NCBI GenBank assembly: GCA_031266315.1
Contig: JAISBG010000868.1
Span: 1 to 13,544 of the forward strand
Direction: 5' to 3'
DNA from: Planctomycetaceae bacterium
Lineage (GTDB): Bacteria > Planctomycetota > Planctomycetia > Pirellulales > Thermoguttaceae
Length of the DNA: 13,544 nucleotides
Below the pieces are notes generated by a model. It worked only from the letters and a program-made list of their open reading frames with translations, did not search any database and had not been told where the DNA came from. Of this stretch, positions 6,781 to 13,544 are shown piece by piece. How positions within the stretch are numbered: the first letter of the stretch is position 1; every line of letters starts with the position of its first letter. Position numbers and translations under genes: made by a program.

Positions 6781-8119
6781 ATGAAAAACTTTGTTGGAAA
6801 CGCTTCGAAAAATTCACGGAACCATTGGGTAAAAAAGTTGGTAAAAAATTCGGTGGAAAGTCAAATGTTAAAATGGGAAAGTCAGGGGGGGGGGGGCAGT
6901 ATGTGATGAAGAGTTAAGAACGGATACCGGAAAGTGTTGGCTTTCCGAATGTTTTTCCGCAAAATTCTTACAACTCATTCGTTCTTCACCGTTTGGCTTT
7001 ACGCTGGTCGAACTTCTTGTGGTGATTGCGATTATTGGCGTGTTAATCGCACTTCTGTTGCCGGCGGTTCAGGCGGCGCGCGAGGCAGCAAGACGTTCTC
7101 AATGTTCCAACCATTTGAAACAAATCGGAATTGGAATTCACAATTTTCACGATACCAAAGGAGGATTACCTCCGATTACTCTCGGTTCAACAACCGAAGG
7201 AGTGTCACGGGCGTCGCTTTTCCTTCTCATTTACCCGTTTATGGAACAACAATCCTTGTACGATTTGATTGGCAGCCGAGATTCTCACGCTGCTGCTCTT
7301 GCACGAAAAGGATTTGATGTTGTTGTCCATGTTGACGGGGATAAATCCGCCACAGGATACACTAATAAGGGAACGGTTGACTGGTGGGGACGTTTCAACG
7401 AGGAAGAACAAAAAGGATTTGCTTCTGTAACAAGTTATCGTTGCCCAACGCGACGCGGAAGTGGTGCGGATTCGATCTATCTGGGAACAACTGCTGAAAC
7501 CGATGAACCTGGTCCTCTTGGTGATTATGCCGTACCTTGTATTTGTTCCAGTACTCATTATTGGCATTTGTACTATATTAGTAATAGTGCAGACCATTAT
7601 AATAAACAATATGGTCCGTTCCGAGTTGCTTTGGTCAATGGAAATGATGCTACTACCGGAACGTTCAATTATTGGAGTCCGCGTGATGAGATGGCTTATT
7701 GGCAAGACGGAACGACGAACCAACTCATTCTTGGTGAAAAACATGTTCCGGCTGGTTTTTTGGGATATTCCAAAGGGAACCAAAATAATACAGATATTGC
7801 CTATTCCGCTGACATGACTTATTTATCGGCGGGACGTTATGCTGTTGGTGCTGCAAGAAATATAAAATCTCAAATTGCTTTATGTAACCCTAATGATTTT
7901 ATGAACAACACCACACAAAATTCACTTCAACCAACAATAACAATTGGATCAGATACCAGTACAGGCGGTCTTTATGGTTTTGGCAGTTGGCATTCGGGAA
8001 TTTGCCAGTTTCTGATTGGTGACGGTTCTGTTCGCGGTCTATCACTGACAACACATCCTGCCAATGTTCTTTATCCGTTGACACAAGTAAACGATGGAGT
8101 TGCAGTGAGTCTTCCATAG
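6781..8119 (+). CDS. DUF1559 prepilin-like protein 2, frameshifted (OFF) at a poly-G tract
   Basis: Paralogue of gene 1. As written, translation from ATG 6781 (AAGGA 8 nt upstream) gives only 41 residues, ending SQGGGGSM and TGA at 6904-6906, because the G run has 12 bases. Removing one G gives a 445-aa protein: the frame through [12 protein letters not shown] to IRSSPFG^FTLVELLVV has no stop, and continues to 8119. The body has [44 protein letters not shown] and the full H-x9-DG motif ([13 protein letters not shown]). Between the tract and the prepilin motif I see no in-frame ATG, GTG or TTG that could give a product with an intact cleavage site; the first GTG (7019) lies inside the motif. 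The body shows no decay, which favours a switchable or recently mutated gene over an old pseudogene. A homopolymer sequencing error is the main alternative. Confidence 0.85.
6885..6896 (+). repeat. Poly-G tract, 12 bases, in DUF1559 gene 2
   Basis: Uninterrupted run of 12 G at the same place as the 11-G run of gene 1. The preceding ~37 bases (TCGGTGGAAAGTCAAATG and neighbours) are almost identical in both genes. With 12 G the frame ends at TGA 6904; with 11 it opens into the prepilin domain; with 10 or 13 it reaches TAA a few codons later. Confidence 0.95.
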
Positions 8120-8160
8120 TTAGATGTGTGAGTTAATAAGATTAGTAATTATTCAGTGGA

Positions 8161-8418
8161 ATTTTCATATTTAACGCGAAACACGCGAAAAGAGGTAGGC
8201 AATTCGCCCGCTGGGCGGTCGCACCGGTTGAGTTTGCATTGACTCCAACACAGGAAAGCAACACCATTTGCCGTCGTTCATCTAATTCACTGTCGGCGAG
8301 TACGCCGACGCGACCTTTTAGCAAATAGCGAAAGGTTGCCTACCTTATGATTGCCTATGAAATATTACCTATTATTTGACTATTCCGGTGGGAAATACCT
8401 AATCCGGTAGAATTAGGT
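8161..8418 (-). repeat. Dispersed structured repeat, copy C (inverted)
   Basis: Reverse-strand copy of the A/B family. On the minus strand the order is ACCGGATTAGGTATTTCCC, ATAGTCAAATAATAGG, GGCAATCAT, outer arm AGGTAGGCAA (8345 to 8336), the hairpins, outer arm TTGCCTACCT (8202 to 8193) and CTCTTTTCGCG. Both outer arms carry the same paired change relative to copy B (G-C to A-T). A 36-bp segment at its far end (8161-8196) recurs at 8419-8454 with 33 of 36 matches, as if a second, truncated copy lay next to it. An 11-bp perfect inverted repeat (8393-8403 and 8412-8422) spans the junction. The short minus-strand open frame here is broken relative to copy A by an inserted base. Confidence 0.85.
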
Positions 8419-8454
8419 ATTTTCATATTTTAAGCGAAACATGCGAAAAGAGGT
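8419..8454 (-). repeat. Partial second copy of the repeat terminus
   Basis: ATTTTCATATTT, then AAGCGAAACATGCG and AAAAGAGGT; 33 of 36 positions match 8161-8196. Only the terminal segment is present, so this is either the remnant of a tandem copy or part of the repeat's boundary. Confidence 0.7.
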
Positions 8455-8477
8455 CAACTAAAAAATTCTCTCCCCTA

Positions 8478-8506
8478 TTGACACGTTTTGGGGTTTCGTA
8501 TATCAT
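8478..8506 (+). promoter_or_regulatory. Sigma-70-like promoter upstream of DUF1559 gene 3
   Basis: TTGACA (8478-8483), 17-nt spacer, TATCAT (8501-8506). It lies about 450 nt before the start codon, so if active it gives a long 5' leader. It resembles the promoters of genes 1 and 2 in -35 and spacing. Confidence 0.5.
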
Positions 8507-8579
8507 TTGCAAATAATTATTTTCTATCTTTTTTAATTTTCAACTTTTGGAGATCATTTTTCCGTTTTGAATGATAAAT

Positions 8580-8925
8580 TGCCCGGATCTTTATTCGGGT
8601 ATTAAAAATATCGAGTACGTCAACAACTGTCAAAATCGTTTCGGCGAACTGTAATTTTCTACATGACAACCGGATTTTCCGGGTAAAAAATTACCGTAGA
8701 ATTATAGAGTTGCGTGGCTCCCGTAAAGGGAGCGTCGCGTATAATTCTATAGGTGTAATTCAGCGTTACATTTAACATGTAATGCACCACTTTTGTCGGT
8801 GGGAATGAGCCTGTCTTGACAGACGTGTCGCTCCTGTCTAGGCGCGATATTCTGTTGCCGTTTCTCGGCGTTGTGTTTGTTCCCAATTTTGTGAAAAGCA
8901 GATTATTCATTACGTAATCTGTTGA
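8580..8925 (+). promoter_or_regulatory. Hairpin-rich leader region of DUF1559 gene 3, unassigned
   Basis: No gene is visible in 8507-8956. Several inverted repeats occur in a row: CCCGGAT-CTTT-ATTCGGG (8582-8599, one G-U); a compound stem at 8697-8749 (TAGAATTATA with TATAATTCTA, inner GCTCCC-GTAAA-GGGAGC); GCGTTACAT-TTAAC-ATGTAATGC (8763-8785, one G-U); and CAGATTA with TAATCTG (about 8900-8922). None is followed by a good T run. They could be a structured 5' UTR, a small RNA or intergenic palindromes; no known riboswitch class was recognised. Confidence 0.4.
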
Positions 8926-8943
8926 AATGTACTTTTTTTTTCT

Positions 8944-8950
8944 AAGGAGA
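8944..8950 (+). promoter_or_regulatory. Strong ribosome binding site of DUF1559 gene 3
   Basis: AAGGAGA, 6 nt before ATG 8957. It fixes the start 10 codons inside a longer open frame and gives a standard 8-residue prepilin leader. Confidence 0.85.
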
Positions 8951-8956
8951 AAAAAC

Positions 8957-10132
8957 ATGAAAATTAGAGTTTTTAGAGGCTTTACGTTAGTTGAACTTCT
9001 TGTGGTGATTGCGATTATTGGTGTCTTAATCGCATTACTGTTACCCGCCGTCCAAGCAGCACGCGAGGCAGCAAGACGAATGTCGTGTTCCAACCATTTG
9101 AAACAAATTGGAATCGGGATTCACAATTTTCACGATAGTCAAAACGGTCTTGTTCCAATCACGGTTGGAACCGATGGTAACGATTATATGCGAGTTTCTT
9201 TTTTCGCGTTACTCTATCCATTCATAGAACAGCCGGGATTGCATGAATTCATCGCGAATAATACAATTACCAATCCCGGCGGTGTTTCAGCAGGAAGTTA
9301 CCGGTTAGTCGTCGCAGATTATAGCAGCGGAACAACTGTATCCGGTTGGTGGGCACAGGTTGATCCAAATACGAAACAGGCATTGGGTAGTGTTTCCATT
9401 TACCGTTGTCCTTCACGTCGCGGAGCAGCACAAGCGTTGTACGATAAGGATGCCGCAGGAGATGTTCCGGGTCCACTCGGCGATTATGCTACGCCAATTA
9501 TCAAACAAGGAAGCGGTGGCGGTAATTATTGGCACTATTTTTATGGTCAGGCATCATCGCAATTCAATGATCATTGCCGCGATAATCGTAGTCCGTTTCG
9601 TATGGCTATTGTTACCTATAATAGTGCCGGCTTTCCCGTTCCGACAACATGGCAAGTCCGTGATACTTTTGCTTGGTGGGAAGATGGAACAAGTAATCAA
9701 CTTGTTCTCGGTGAAAAACATATTCCAATAAATCGGTTGGGAATCAGCCGAAATGGAGCCAACGCCTCAACCGATTACAGACCGTATGTTGCCGATTGTT
9801 CCTATCTGGTCGGTGGACGTTGGGGAGCACCCGGTATGGCAAGAAATATTCTCAGTTTCGCCCCTAATCTGGCACGCCCCGATGAATATCAAGCAGACAG
9901 TATTGATCCGCTCAGTGTGCCGGAAGGAACCGCTTCAGATAAATGGTACAATGGTTTAGCAACCGGAATTCTTCTTCGCGGCTCGTATGATTTCGGCAGT
10001 TCGCATCCGGGAGTGTGTCAATTTTTACTTGGCGATGGTTCCGTGCGGAGTCTTACCAACACAACTCCAAAATTCGAAGTCCTTGCTCATCTCGTTCATG
10101 TCAGCGACGGGAAAGAAGTAACCTTACCGTAA
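8957..10132 (+). CDS. DUF1559 prepilin-like protein 3 (classical short leader)
   Basis: 391 aa. Starts MKIRVFRG^FTLVELL: an 8-residue basic leader, Gly at -1, Phe at +1, Glu at +5, as in type IV prepilins and type II secretion pseudopilins. The hydrophobic helix runs to [17 protein letters not shown], then the DUF1559 body with [45 protein letters not shown] and the complete H-x9-DG motif ([13 protein letters not shown]). It is close in sequence to genes 1 and 2 in the same motifs but has no poly-G tract and no extended leader. Strong SD. A lipoprotein gene follows after 61 nt and an FAD oxidoreductase 50 nt after that, all in the same direction, so co-transcription is likely. The biochemical role of the family is not established. 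Confidence 0.95.
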   Translation: MKIRVFRGFTLVELLVVIAIIGVLIALLLPAVQAAREAARRMSCSNHLKQIGIGIHNFHDSQNGLVPITVGTDGNDYMRVSFFALLYPFIEQPGLHEFIANNTITNPGGVSAGSYRLVVADYSSGTTVSGWWAQVDPNTKQALGSVSIYRCPSRRGAAQALYDKDAAGDVPGPLGDYATPIIKQGSGGGNYWHYFYGQASSQFNDHCRDNRSPFRMAIVTYNSAGFPVPTTWQVRDTFAWWEDGTSNQLVLGEKHIPINRLGISRNGANASTDYRPYVADCSYLVGGRWGAPGMARNILSFAPNLARPDEYQADSIDPLSVPEGTASDKWYNGLATGILLRGSYDFGSSHPGVCQFLLGDGSVRSLTNTTPKFEVLAHLVHVSDGKEVTLP

Positions 10133-10193
10133 ACCTGATTTCGTATCGTTAATCATTTCAAAAATCTCTTTCATTCAAATTCAACAAATAACA

Positions 10194-10601
10194 ATGATAA
10201 AATATTTTTTCCTTTTTTTATTTTTGTTCGTTTTTACCGGATGTGATTCTCACGTTCACATTTCCGGTACGGTAACGTTTCCCGACGGAAAACCGCTCAC
10301 CAAAGGCACTGTTGTTTTCCAATCGGACACATTTGTTGCGAAAGGAGACCTGAATAATTCCGGGCAATACTATCTCGGTTCTTTTAGAAAATCAGATGGG
10401 CTTCCATTGGGATTCTATAAAGTTTATATTTCTGGAGCAGGAGCCGTTCCAGAAGGTTTTGTCGCTCCGACCGGTTCCGAAGATTCCGGTTATGTTCCGT
10501 GGGTTGACAGCCGTTTTGCGTCAGCAGCGGCAACCCCAATTCAATGTGATGTTTCCAAAGGTATGACATTCAATTTTCAAGTTGATCCGTACAATAAATA
10601 A
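10194..10601 (+). CDS. Small lipoprotein with transthyretin/carboxypeptidase-regulatory-like fold
   Basis: 135 aa. Begins MIKYFFLFLFLFVFTGC: a short basic start, hydrophobic core and a lipobox-like end with Cys17 as the lipidation site (Phe at -3 is less usual than Leu). The mature part starts HVHISGTVTFPDGKPLTKGTVVFQ, the pattern of carboxypeptidase regulatory-like or transthyretin-like beta-sandwich domains common in planctomycete lipoproteins, followed by FVAKGDLNNSGQYYLGSF and GLPLGFYKVYISG. Such small lipoproteins are often found next to DUF1559 genes in planctomycetes, which suggests a shared envelope role; the partner relation is inference. No SD is apparent before the ATG; translation could be coupled loosely to gene 3. 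Confidence 0.85.
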   Translation: MIKYFFLFLFLFVFTGCDSHVHISGTVTFPDGKPLTKGTVVFQSDTFVAKGDLNNSGQYYLGSFRKSDGLPLGFYKVYISGAGAVPEGFVAPTGSEDSGYVPWVDSRFASAAATPIQCDVSKGMTFNFQVDPYNK

Positions 10602-10651
10602 AACCATTTTTTACTTTACTTTCAAAAACAATTTTAGCAAGGAGAATTAAC

Positions 10652-12079
10652 ATGAACCATAAAATCAATCGCCGCTTATTTGTTAGGAATGCGGGAGTTA
10701 TGGGGCTACTCAGCAGTTTTTTGGGAATACGTAACGCACAGGCTGCGGAGAAGGAAACCGAAAAAGGAACTTTGACGCTTAATAAAACGGTTAAAGTTGA
10801 TGACCAATGGGATGTCATTGTTGTTGGCGGCGGACCTTCGGGTTGCGGAGCGGCAGCGGCGGCAGCACGGGAAGGAGCGAAAACATTGCTCATCGAAGGA
10901 ATGGGAGTTCTTGGCGGAATGGGAACAGCCGGAATGGTTCCCGCCTGGACTCCTTATCACGACGGAAATCGAATCATTTATCAAGGTCTTGCCGAATACG
11001 TTTGGCGCGAATCCAAAAAAGGTGTTCCCCACGTTCCTGAACATCAATACCATTGGGTCGATATCAATGCGGAACATTTGAAAGTTGTTTACGACGATTT
11101 GATGAAGAAGTTCGGCGTTAAAGTTCTTTTCTTCACACGACTCGCCAGTGTTGAAATGAAAGATGACAACACGATTGATTCGATTGTTGTTGTAAATAAG
11201 TCGGGATTAAGTGCTTACAAGGCAAAGGTTTATATTGACTGTACCGGAGACGGTGATTTGTCCGTGTGGGCGGGAGCGAAGTTTGAAATCGGAGACAAGA
11301 AAGGTGTTACGCAAAAGCCGACCGCTTGTTTTATGGTTGCAAACGTTAATACCAAAGGATTTAAACAATCCGAAGAAAACCCTGAAATTCACCCCGGCAA
11401 TCCCAAAAGTCCCATTTATAAAATATTGGAAACAAAGGAATATCCCTTGATTATCGACAACCATGTTTGTACTCAACTCGTTGGAGAAGGAACCATTCAG
11501 TTCAACATGGGACATTTAGATAACATCAATCCGCTTGACCCGACTAGTCTTTCGGAGGCAATGATTCAAGGACGGCAACAGACTATTCAATCGCTCACCG
11601 CGTTGAAACGATTTCTTCCCAAAGTGTACGAAAAAGCGTATATTGTGAACACGTTTGACCTGCTCGGTGTACGGGAAACACGACGGATTGAAGGAGATTA
11701 TACGTTTACGATTGATGATTGGCTTGCCCGCCGTGAGTTTGAAGACAGTATTGGTCGGAATATCAATTACATTGACATTCATAAAGGTTCGGTGATGAAT
11801 GATTTCAAGTATCCCCATTACAAAAAAGGGGAATCACATGGTATTCCGTACCGTATTTTGACACCAAAGGGAAAAAATAATCTGTTGGTTGCCGGCAGGA
11901 TTGTTTCAACCGACGATATCGCATCCGGTAGTTTGCGTATCATGGGATGTTGTCTCGTAACCGGCGAAGCGGCTGGTCTTGCCGCCGCTCTCGCCGCCAA
12001 ACAAACCGATCACAATGTTCATAATGTTGATGTTGCTCACCTCCGAAACCGATTGAAAGAAGAAGGACAAATCTTTTAA
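10652..12079 (+). CDS. Tat-exported FAD-dependent oxidoreductase (FAD_oxidored type)
   Basis: 475 aa, start supported by AAGGAG 7 nt upstream. The N-terminus NRRLFVRNAGVMGLLSSFLG, then NAQAA, is a plausible twin-arginine (Tat) signal, implying export of a folded, cofactor-loaded enzyme. Residues 53-82 form the Rossmann FAD-binding site (WDVIVVGGGPSGCGAAAAAA, ending LLIE). GGMGTAGMVPAW follows, typical of the FAD_oxidored group related to fumarate reductase-like flavoproteins. YIDCTGDGDLSVWAGA (about 190-205) and the C-terminal NNLLVAGRIVS, GSLRIMGCCLVTGEAAG and AAALAAK complete the FAD fold. The substrate cannot be read from the sequence. It is last in a likely operon with DUF1559 gene 3 and the lipoprotein; a terminator-like hairpin begins about 90 nt downstream. 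Confidence 0.9.
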   Translation: MNHKINRRLFVRNAGVMGLLSSFLGIRNAQAAEKETEKGTLTLNKTVKVDDQWDVIVVGGGPSGCGAAAAAAREGAKTLLIEGMGVLGGMGTAGMVPAWTPYHDGNRIIYQGLAEYVWRESKKGVPHVPEHQYHWVDINAEHLKVVYDDLMKKFGVKVLFFTRLASVEMKDDNTIDSIVVVNKSGLSAYKAKVYIDCTGDGDLSVWAGAKFEIGDKKGVTQKPTACFMVANVNTKGFKQSEENPEIHPGNPKSPIYKILETKEYPLIIDNHVCTQLVGEGTIQFNMGHLDNINPLDPTSLSEAMIQGRQQTIQSLTALKRFLPKVYEKAYIVNTFDLLGVRETRRIEGDYTFTIDDWLARREFEDSIGRNINYIDIHKGSVMNDFKYPHYKKGESHGIPYRILTPKGKNNLLVAGRIVSTDDIASGSLRIMGCCLVTGEAAGLAAALAAKQTDHNVHNVDVAHLRNRLKEEGQIF

Positions 12080-12090
12080 CTATTCCGTGA

Positions 12091-12546
12091 AATATACTGT
12101 GTTAGGGTTGTATTTGGTATTTTTCAAGTTTCTAAATAATTATTTTCTTGATTGATCCGAAAAACCGAATAGCCCGATAGGGCTTTATTTTCGTAACCGC
12201 AAGTCTTTGACCTGCGGTTACAAACCAATGAAACCACTGCCTGAAAGGCAGAATTTTAATGGAGCGTGGAGAGTTCGCAAGCGGATTTATTGTGTGTTGG
12301 TAAATGTAAATTATCCGCTTGCGTTCTTCACTATCAACTATCCACTATTAACTAAAATCCTGCCTTTCAGGCAGTAGGCTGTTTGTCGTTACACCGCAGG
12401 TCAAAGACCTGCGGTTATGAAAATGAAGCCCTATCGGGCTACTCTGTGTTTTGTATCTGTTAAGTAAATAGTTATGTCAACTTTTAACAAAAATTACATT
12501 GAATAGTGTTATAAAAATACCAATTTTATGACTAACACAGTATATT
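12091..12546. repeat. 456-bp nested inverted-repeat region (MITE-like)
   Basis: Non-coding. The outer ends are 15-bp perfect inverted repeats (AATATACTGTGTTAG at 12091-12105, its complement at 12532-12546). Further pairs are nested in mirror order: TTGGTATTTTT (12114-12124 with 12513-12523), AGCCC-GGGCT hairpins (12171-12184 and 12427-12440), ACCGCAGGTC-type hairpins (12194-12220 and 12393-12415), CTGCCT-AGGCAG hairpins (12237-12251 and 12360-12374), and CGCAAGCGGAT (12276-12286 with 12313-12323). The inner three pairs are themselves palindromes. No transposase and no clear target duplication are visible. Confidence 0.85.
12171..12192 (+). terminator. Probable terminator after the FAD oxidoreductase
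   Basis: AGCCC-GATA-GGGCT stem-loop directly followed by TTATTTTC, 91 nt after the stop codon. The stem is only 5 bp and is also part of the nested repeat, so it may serve as a terminator incidentally. The mirror copy at 12427-12440 could act on the other strand. Confidence 0.45.
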
Positions 12547-12555
12547 ACAAAAATC

Positions 12556-13491
12556 ATGATGGCAACAGGCAAGACTTCCAAAATACCGATTCAAACGCCG
12601 TATGGTGTTTATGAAGGAGTTGCGCCGGTGATTGTTTCGGCAAGCCGCGCTACGGATATTCCAGCGTTTCACCTTGATTGGTTGTTCCGCCGGTTGCGTG
12701 AAGGATATTGCGTCTGGCGGAATCCTTTCAATCAAAAACAACAGTATGTTAGTTTTTCAAATCTTCGTGCGGTTGTTTTCTGGACAAAAAATCCTGAACC
12801 GTTTTTGTTGCGGGTTGACGAATGGGAACAGCGGGAGTTGACGTATTATTTTCAGTTTACGCTGAATAATTATGAGGCGGAAAAGTTTGAGCCGAACCTT
12901 CCTCCGCTTGAACAACGAATTAAAACGTTTCAAAAACTTTCACGTCGAATCGGAAAGGAGCGTATTGTTTGGCGTTTTGATCCGATTCTTTTTGCGGACG
13001 GGTTGTCTGTTGCCGACATTTTTGAACGTATTCGTTTTATCGGCGACCGTTTGGCGGGATATACCGAAAAACTTGTGTTTAGTTTTGCCGACATTGCAAT
13101 TTATCCGAAAATTTACAATCGTCTCGGACGAATTCCGTTACATCCGCGTGAACCGGTTGTTTCGGAAATGTCTCGAATTGCGGAATGGCTCGCAGGGCAG
13201 GGCGAACATTGGAATATGAAACTCGCAACATGTTGTGAACCGATTGATCTGACACCTTACGGTATTACGCCGAACCGTTGTGTTGATCCTGAACTGTTAC
13301 AACGGTTGGCTCCCAATGATCAACTATTGAAAACGTTTTTAGCACAAACCGCAAAAGATAAAGGTCAACGGAAACATTGCGGATGTATCGTTTCAAAAGA
13401 TATTGGTCAATACAATACTTGTCCGCATGATTGTGTCTATTGTTATGCTAATTCCTCTCGTCAGGTCTCGTTAAAGGCAGGCAAATCGTGA
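12556..13491 (+). CDS. DUF1848 family protein, probable iron-sulfur (radical SAM-like) protein
   Basis: 311 aa. Family signature at the N-terminus: VIVSASRATDIPAFHLDWLFRR, then GYCVWRNPFNQKQ and VVFWTKNPEPFL. The middle reads YYFQFTLNNYEAEKFEPNLP, ERIVWRFDPILFAD and TEKLVFSFADIA. The C-terminus has C275, C277 and a CPHDCVYCYA motif (C289, C293, C296) with C-x3-C-x2-C spacing, the pattern used to hold a 4Fe-4S cluster in radical SAM enzymes, though here it is at the C-terminal end. The family's reaction is not established. Two consecutive ATGs (12556, 12559) can serve as start; no SD is visible. The gene lies just after the nested-repeat region and is followed 21 nt later by repeat copy D, so it looks like a stand-alone unit. 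Confidence 0.92.
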   Translation: MMATGKTSKIPIQTPYGVYEGVAPVIVSASRATDIPAFHLDWLFRRLREGYCVWRNPFNQKQQYVSFSNLRAVVFWTKNPEPFLLRVDEWEQRELTYYFQFTLNNYEAEKFEPNLPPLEQRIKTFQKLSRRIGKERIVWRFDPILFADGLSVADIFERIRFIGDRLAGYTEKLVFSFADIAIYPKIYNRLGRIPLHPREPVVSEMSRIAEWLAGQGEHWNMKLATCCEPIDLTPYGITPNRCVDPELLQRLAPNDQLLKTFLAQTAKDKGQRKHCGCIVSKDIGQYNTCPHDCVYCYANSSRQVSLKAGKS

Positions 13492-13512
13492 GGCAGGGTG
13501 ACCAGCAGGTGA

Positions 13513-13544
13513 GCAATCATTAGGTGGGCGACCTTTTGCTAAAA
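13513..13544 (+). repeat. Dispersed structured repeat, copy D (cut by window edge)
   Basis: GCAATCATTAGGTGGGCGACC, then TTTTGCTAAAA, matches the left end and first hairpin arm of copies A-C. The sequence to its left (GGTGA before GCAATC) matches the outer side of copy B's right end in reverse complement rather than the left flank shared by A-C. Only 32 bases are visible. Confidence 0.75.

Noticed and set aside
6781..6906. 41-residue peptide as a stand-alone gene
   Set aside because: Its sequence is the leader of a DUF1559 gene interrupted by the poly-G length; better explained as the OFF-state product of the full gene.
7205..7783. 192-codon minus-strand open frame opposite DUF1559 gene 2
   Set aside because: Antisense shadow of a clearly coding frame with family motifs; low-complexity translation and no recognisable domain.
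8142..8324. Minus-strand 60-codon open frame
   Set aside because: It is the same repeat frame in copy C, frameshifted relative to copy A; no ribosome binding site or independent support.
8659..9093. 144-codon minus-strand open frame across the leader and start of DUF1559 gene 3
   Set aside because: Overlaps hairpins and the highly conserved prepilin region in antisense; no domain or RBS seen.

Overview
The window looks like chromosome of an AT-rich member of the Planctomycetota. The clearest marker is a set of three DUF1559 proteins. Each has a type IV prepilin-like N-terminus (G^FTLVELLVV, then [14 protein letters not shown]) and a C-terminal H-x9-D motif, an architecture greatly expanded in planctomycetes. 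A large secreted protein of a planctomycete-type conserved family, a thioredoxin/CAP-like fusion, a Tat-exported FAD oxidoreductase and weak or absent Shine-Dalgarno sites at several genes fit this. No rRNA, tRNA, CRISPR array or transposase gene was seen.

Layout. 5-1177 (-): secreted thioredoxin-fold protein with a CAP-like C-terminal domain. 1479-3497 (+): 672-aa secreted protein of unknown function. 3498-4226: non-coding, with dispersed repeat copy A and a perfect 24-bp hairpin. 4227-4646 (+): PadR-type regulator. 4859-6196 (+): DUF1559 gene 1. 6197-6780: terminator-like hairpin, repeat copy B and a promoter. 6781-8119 (+): DUF1559 gene 2. 8120-8956: repeat copy C (inverted), a promoter and a hairpin-rich leader. 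8957-12079 (+): DUF1559 gene 3, a small lipoprotein and an FAD oxidoreductase, probably one operon. 12080-12555: 456-bp nested inverted-repeat region. 12556-13491 (+): DUF1848 protein. 13513-13544: start of repeat copy D, cut by the window edge.

The most striking feature is a pair of poly-G tracts near the 5' ends of DUF1559 genes 1 and 2. Gene 1 has 11 G and reads in frame from its ATG through the prepilin motif to the stop. Gene 2 has 12 G and stops 10 bases after the tract. Removing one G restores an open frame to 8119. In both genes the other frames run quickly into stops. With the copied promoter/leader (same -35 to ATG distance in both), this looks like a pair of phase-variable (contingency) surface or secreted pilin-like proteins, one ON and one OFF in this assembly. 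Gene 3 has an ordinary short leader, a strong SD and no tract. The main caveat is homopolymer sequencing or assembly error.

The second notable feature is a dispersed repeat (copies A-D) that can fold into a branched structure. Several stem differences between copies are compensatory, which argues for selection on, or copying through, a folded RNA or single-stranded DNA.
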